A stretch of DNA of 45,497 nucleotides from an uncultured cyanobacterium. Lineage in GTDB: Bacteria > Cyanobacteriota > Cyanobacteriia > PCC-6307 > Cyanobiaceae. A program made the position numbers and the translations under genes. Within the stretch, counting starts at the first letter, position 1. Each line of letters opens with the position of its first letter. Where the stretch lies: NCBI GenBank assembly GCA_903858015.1, contig CAIOGZ010000011.1, positions 1 to 45,497 on the forward strand, in the 5' to 3' direction. The notes under the pieces were generated by a model that saw nothing but the letters and a program-made list of their open reading frames with translations, made no database searches and was not told the DNA's origin. Below are positions 43,307 through 45,497 of this stretch, in pieces.

Positions 43307-43993
43307 TCAGGTCTGGATGCGGCGGAAGGTGAGGTTGATCCGTTCAGCCGCGATTTTGCGTCTGCTGGGCAGCCCGTGTTGCCAATGGGCCTGGCTGGGG
43401 GGTTCCATCAGCAAGAGATCGCCATCACCGAGCTCCAGGGCCAAAGGCGGCTGGCCTGCTGAGAGGGGCGAGGGCCCGCGCCGCCCGGCCGGCCGGGGCC
43501 GGAACTGCAGCGGGCGCGCCACCCCGAGGCTGAGCGAGGCGATCGGGTGGTCGGCGGCCAATTCCGGTTCGTCGTCGGCGTGCCAGCCCATCCGATCGGC
43601 ACCACTGCGGTAGCGGTTCAACAGCAGACTGTTGAAGTCCCAGCCGAGCTGATCGCGCAGCAGCGAGCGCAGCTGCTGCAGCGGCGGCGTCCAGGCCAGC
43701 GGCTGATGGCAGAGGCCGCTGTAGCGGTAGGAGCAGCCCGGATCTCCGTACCAGCAGACCAGCCGCGGCACCGCATGCAGCCGGCCGTAGACCTGCACCT
43801 GGGGTTGTTGCCAGGCGATGCTGGGGCCGAGCAGGTGCCCATGCAAAAGCTGGCGGGCCGCCGGGTCCAACCAACCAGGCCAATGGAGCAGGCAGAGGCC
43901 CGGCCGCCGGATCCGGTGCGGGGAGCCAGGCAAGGGGAGCAGCGGTTGGTTCAGCCCCAGGGGGAGGCGGCGGGGCCACCCATCATGCGGCAC
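43307..43993 (-). CDS. AlkB-like 2OG-Fe(II) oxygenase
   Basis: 228 residues. Oxidative demethylase fold: LLNRYRSGADRMGWHADDEPEL gives the HxD iron motif, HPIASLSLGVARPLQFRPR the substrate strand, and LELGDGDLLLMEPPSQAHWQHGLPSR the distal His and strand, ending ERINLTFRRI with the Arg that binds 2-oxoglutarate. Closest in pattern to ALKBH2/3-like proteins found in many bacteria; repairs alkylated bases or acts on RNA or protein. The start is uncertain: ATG 43993 gives a Pro/Leu-rich leader before the usual domain start (about residue 30). Ends 25 bases from ridA. Confidence 0.9.
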   Translation of the reverse strand: MPHDGWPRRLPLGLNQPLLPLPGSPHRIRRPGLCLLHWPGWLDPAARQLLHGHLLGPSIAWQQPQVQVYGRLHAVPRLVCWYGDPGCSYRYSGLCHQPLAWTPPLQQLRSLLRDQLGWDFNSLLLNRYRSGADRMGWHADDEPELAADHPIASLSLGVARPLQFRPRPAGRRGPSPLSAGQPPLALELGDGDLLLMEPPSQAHWQHGLPSRRKIAAERINLTFRRIQT

Positions 43994-44177
43994 GTTTTAT
44001 GGGCTTGCCCCAGCAACCAGGCGAGCGGGTGCGCCAGCAACCCGGCGGAGAGTCGAAGCGACCCAAGCGAGCGAAGCAGGCGGCCAAGAAAAACTCAGTT
44101 GTGCTGGCTAAACTTTGCTGCCAAACCAACCTGCGCGACCCTTTAAGGCCCCGATCCAGAGCGATCTGCTTGCTCCC

Positions 44178-44453
44178 ATGGACAGTCCCTTCGGCCACCG
44201 CGTCCCTGAGGTGGTCGTGATGACCCCTGCTGGCTTCGCCGAGGCCTGTGAAGCCGTGCTGGCGGTGCAACAACAGCGCACGGTGGTGCTGCATCTAGGC
44301 GCCATGGCCAGCGATGAGGCCCAGCGCACGATCGATTTTGTTTCCGGTGGGGTGTTCGCCATGGATGGCCAGTCGGAGCGGCTCGGCGAAACGGTCTTTT
44401 TGTTTGCCCCCGCCCTGGTGCGGATCCAGCACGACCGGGAAACCGACACCTAG
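44178..44453 (+). CDS. Short SepF-domain protein
   Basis: 91 residues from ATG 44178; a longer frame from TTG 44115 is possible. The SepF/Cdv2 domain is clear: EVVVMTPAGFAEACEAVLAV, RTVVLHLGAM, AQRTIDFVSGGVFAMDGQSERLGETVFLFAPA. SepF polymers anchor FtsZ to the membrane. The protein has no N-terminal membrane-targeting helix and linker, which full-length cyanobacterial SepF (about 190 residues) has, so it is probably a second, short paralogue rather than the main cell-division factor. Preceded by 184 bases without a recognisable gene. Confidence 0.85.
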   Translation: MDSPFGHRVPEVVVMTPAGFAEACEAVLAVQQQRTVVLHLGAMASDEAQRTIDFVSGGVFAMDGQSERLGETVFLFAPALVRIQHDRETDT

Positions 44454-44520
44454 CCAAGGGATCACCCCCCCTGCCCGCGGCCCATCGCCGCCAGAATCCC
44501 AGACTCAACGTCGCACCCGG

Positions 44521-45093
44521 ATGGCCGAGGCCCTCCCCCAACGCCTGGATCGGGCCCTAGCTCGCCTGCAGTTCCGCAGCCTGCTGCCGCTGCTCCTGCT
44601 TGCCGTGGCCTGGGGCCAGGAGCTGGTCGACCAACTCGTGTTCGCGGGCCGCTGGAACCTGCCCCTGGTGCATGGCGGCCCGATTTGGGGCCTGCTCACG
44701 GCCCCCTTCAGCCATGCCGGCTTCGGCCATCTGATCAGCAACTCGCTCTGGTTCCTGCCCCTCTCCTGGCTGGTGCTGCTCAAGGGCAGCCGCGACTACC
44801 TGGCGGTCTGGCTGGCGGTGCTGGCCCTGGAGGTGCCGGTCTGGCTGTTCTGGCCCGCCGCCAGCCACGGCCTCTCGGGCGTGAACTACGGCCTGCTCGG
44901 CTACCTGCTGCTGATCGGCTGGCTGGAGAAGCGCCCCTTCACCATGCTGCTGTCGGCCGGCTGTCTGCTGGCCTACGGCGGCCTGCTGCCCTCACTCCTG
45001 CCCTTCCTCAGCCCCGCGGGGGTGAGCTGGATCGGCCACGCCTCCGGCTTCCTCGCCGGCCTGCTGGCCGCCCTCGCTGTCTATCGGGAGTGA
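44521..45093 (+). CDS. Rhomboid-family intramembrane serine protease
   Basis: 190 residues, six predicted membrane segments. Hallmarks are GLLTAPFSHAGFGHLISNSLWFLPL (His/Asn region of helix 2), the catalytic Ser in HGLSGVNYGLLGYLLL (GxSG) and the catalytic His in WIGHASGFLAGLLAAL. Cleaves membrane-spanning substrates; none is known here. ATG 44521 opens MAEALPQRLDRALARLQF with no signal peptide, as usual for rhomboids. It lies 68 bases after the SepF-like gene in the same direction and 85 bases before tRNA-Pro. Confidence 0.92.
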   Translation: MAEALPQRLDRALARLQFRSLLPLLLLAVAWGQELVDQLVFAGRWNLPLVHGGPIWGLLTAPFSHAGFGHLISNSLWFLPLSWLVLLKGSRDYLAVWLAVLALEVPVWLFWPAASHGLSGVNYGLLGYLLLIGWLEKRPFTMLLSAGCLLAYGGLLPSLLPFLSPAGVSWIGHASGFLAGLLAALAVYRE

Positions 45094-45178
45094 GCGCCCC
45101 CCAACTGCCACTCCGGTAAGCCCTGCGCCTGCCTACGCCCAACCTGGCCCCCAGACCAGAAGGGTAGAGTGCTTGCGA

Positions 45179-45252
45179 CGGGGCGTGGCGCAGCTTGGTA
45201 GCGCGGGTGCTTTGGGAGCACTAGGTCGCAGGTTCGAATCCTGTCGCCCCGA
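45179..45252 (+). tRNA. tRNA-Pro (anticodon UGG)
   Basis: A 74-base cloverleaf. The acceptor stem CGGGGCG (45179-45185) pairs with CGCCCCG (45245-45251), discriminator A. The anticodon stem GGTGC/GCACT surrounds the loop TTTGGGA with anticodon TGG at 45213-45215. The T-arm contains GGTTCGAATCC. CCA is not encoded. Confidence 0.97.
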
Positions 45253-45263
45253 TCAGTGATAGC

Positions 45264-45297
45264 AAGGGTTCTCGGCAATGTCGAGAACCCTTTTTTC
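45264..45297 (+). terminator. Intrinsic terminator after tRNA-Pro
   Basis: AAGGGTTCTCG (45264-45274) pairs perfectly with CGAGAACCCTT (45282-45292) over a 7-base loop, followed by a T-run (45291-45297). It stands 12 bases after the tRNA and is the only textbook intrinsic terminator in the window. Confidence 0.92.
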
Positions 45298-45334
45298 TTG
45301 CCTGCAAGAGAAAGTGCAAGAGAACAGAGGGGTT

Positions 45335-45497
45335 TCAGGCCTCGCGTTCCTCCTGCGTGGGCATGGGTCGGTGCTGGTTGGACTCAGGTCCATCCGTTTT
45401 GACCAGGGCCCAAAGCCCGAGTTTCTCTTGCATCTCTTGCAGTCCTTCGCCCGTGTGCAGCTGCTGCAGGTGTGCAGGCACCGCAGGGCTCCGGTCG
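45335..45497 (-). CDS. C-terminal end of an unidentified protein (partial)
   Basis: On the minus strand an open frame enters from the right edge and ends at TGA 45337-45335. The last 53 residues include VPAHLQQLHTGEGLQEMQEK, then LGLWALVKTDGPES, and end QEEREA. The stretch is hydrophilic and helical; I do not recognise the family. Its position convergent with, and 80 bases from, tRNA-Pro is where integrase or island genes often lie, but nothing in the fragment proves that. Codon use looks like the chromosome. It could also be a chance open frame. Confidence 0.35.
   Translation of the reverse strand, partial: DRSPAVPAHLQQLHTGEGLQEMQEKLGLWALVKTDGPESNQHRPMPTQEEREA

Noticed and set aside
43999..44220. 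Small basic open frame upstream of the SepF-like gene
   Set aside because: No domain, no ribosome-binding site, and it runs into the SepF frame; a chance frame in GC-rich DNA.

Overview
The window comes from an alpha-cyanobacterium of the Cyanobium / freshwater-to-coastal Synechococcus type. The evidence is a complete alpha-carboxysome (cso) locus with form IA RuBisCO, the light-independent protochlorophyllide reductase genes chlN and chlB, the NDH-1 CO2-uptake genes ndhF4-ndhD4-chpX, and an sbtA-sbtB bicarbonate pair inside the cso neighbourhood. Most of the DNA is GC-rich with very tight gene spacing. HIP1 palindromes (GCGATCGC) occur, for example at 18386-18393.

Region 1 (1-7.9 kb) is visibly AT-richer and is best read as a chromosomal integron in decay. 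Four 87-92 bp imperfect palindromes with RYYYAAC/GTTRRRY ends (839-925, 2720-2806, 3328-3419, 4856-4947) have the layout of attC sites. Their end boxes match across cassettes as integron recombination predicts. Reading right to left on the minus strand: a broken integron integrase (7198-7678), an attI-like junction (about 6980-7015), an OLD-type ATPase/TOPRIM nuclease cassette, a DUF218 + antisense TIR-membrane protein cassette, a HicBA toxin-antitoxin cassette, a cassette for an ACT-like/TIR-like protein, and a conserved hypothetical that appears cut by an IS5-family insertion at the window edge. The cargo is dominated by defence-type and stabilisation genes.

Region 2 (8.2-13.0 kb, minus strand) holds a DUF427 protein, chlB, chlN and two short cyanobacterial hypotheticals. 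Region 3 (13.2-31.5 kb) is the CO2-concentrating supercluster: csoS1D, rdgB (opposite strand), sbtA, sbtB, csoS1, cbbL, cbbS, csoS2, csoSCA, csoS4A, csoS4B, csoS1E, a ferritin-like protein, ndhF4, ndhD4, chpX, the pterin-dehydratase-like RuBisCO assembly factor and cbbX. SbtA and the NDH-1 complex bring in inorganic carbon. The shell and scaffold proteins package RuBisCO with carbonic anhydrase. The assembly factor and CbbX assemble and reactivate RuBisCO. A TTA-N7-TAA site upstream of csoS1 fits a CbbR-type LysR regulator.

Region 4 (31.6-45.1 kb) is housekeeping: a methyltransferase remnant, dnaA, an HtrA protease, two glycosyltransferases, a GNAT acetyltransferase, an alpha/beta hydrolase, an ABC exporter, hisG, a glyoxalase II, an Fe3+-type ABC ATPase, RidA, AlkB, a short SepF and a rhomboid protease. 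It ends with tRNA-Pro(UGG), a strong terminator and the tail of an unidentified gene. Short tandem duplications (14-24 bp) sit at many gene ends, especially between convergent genes.
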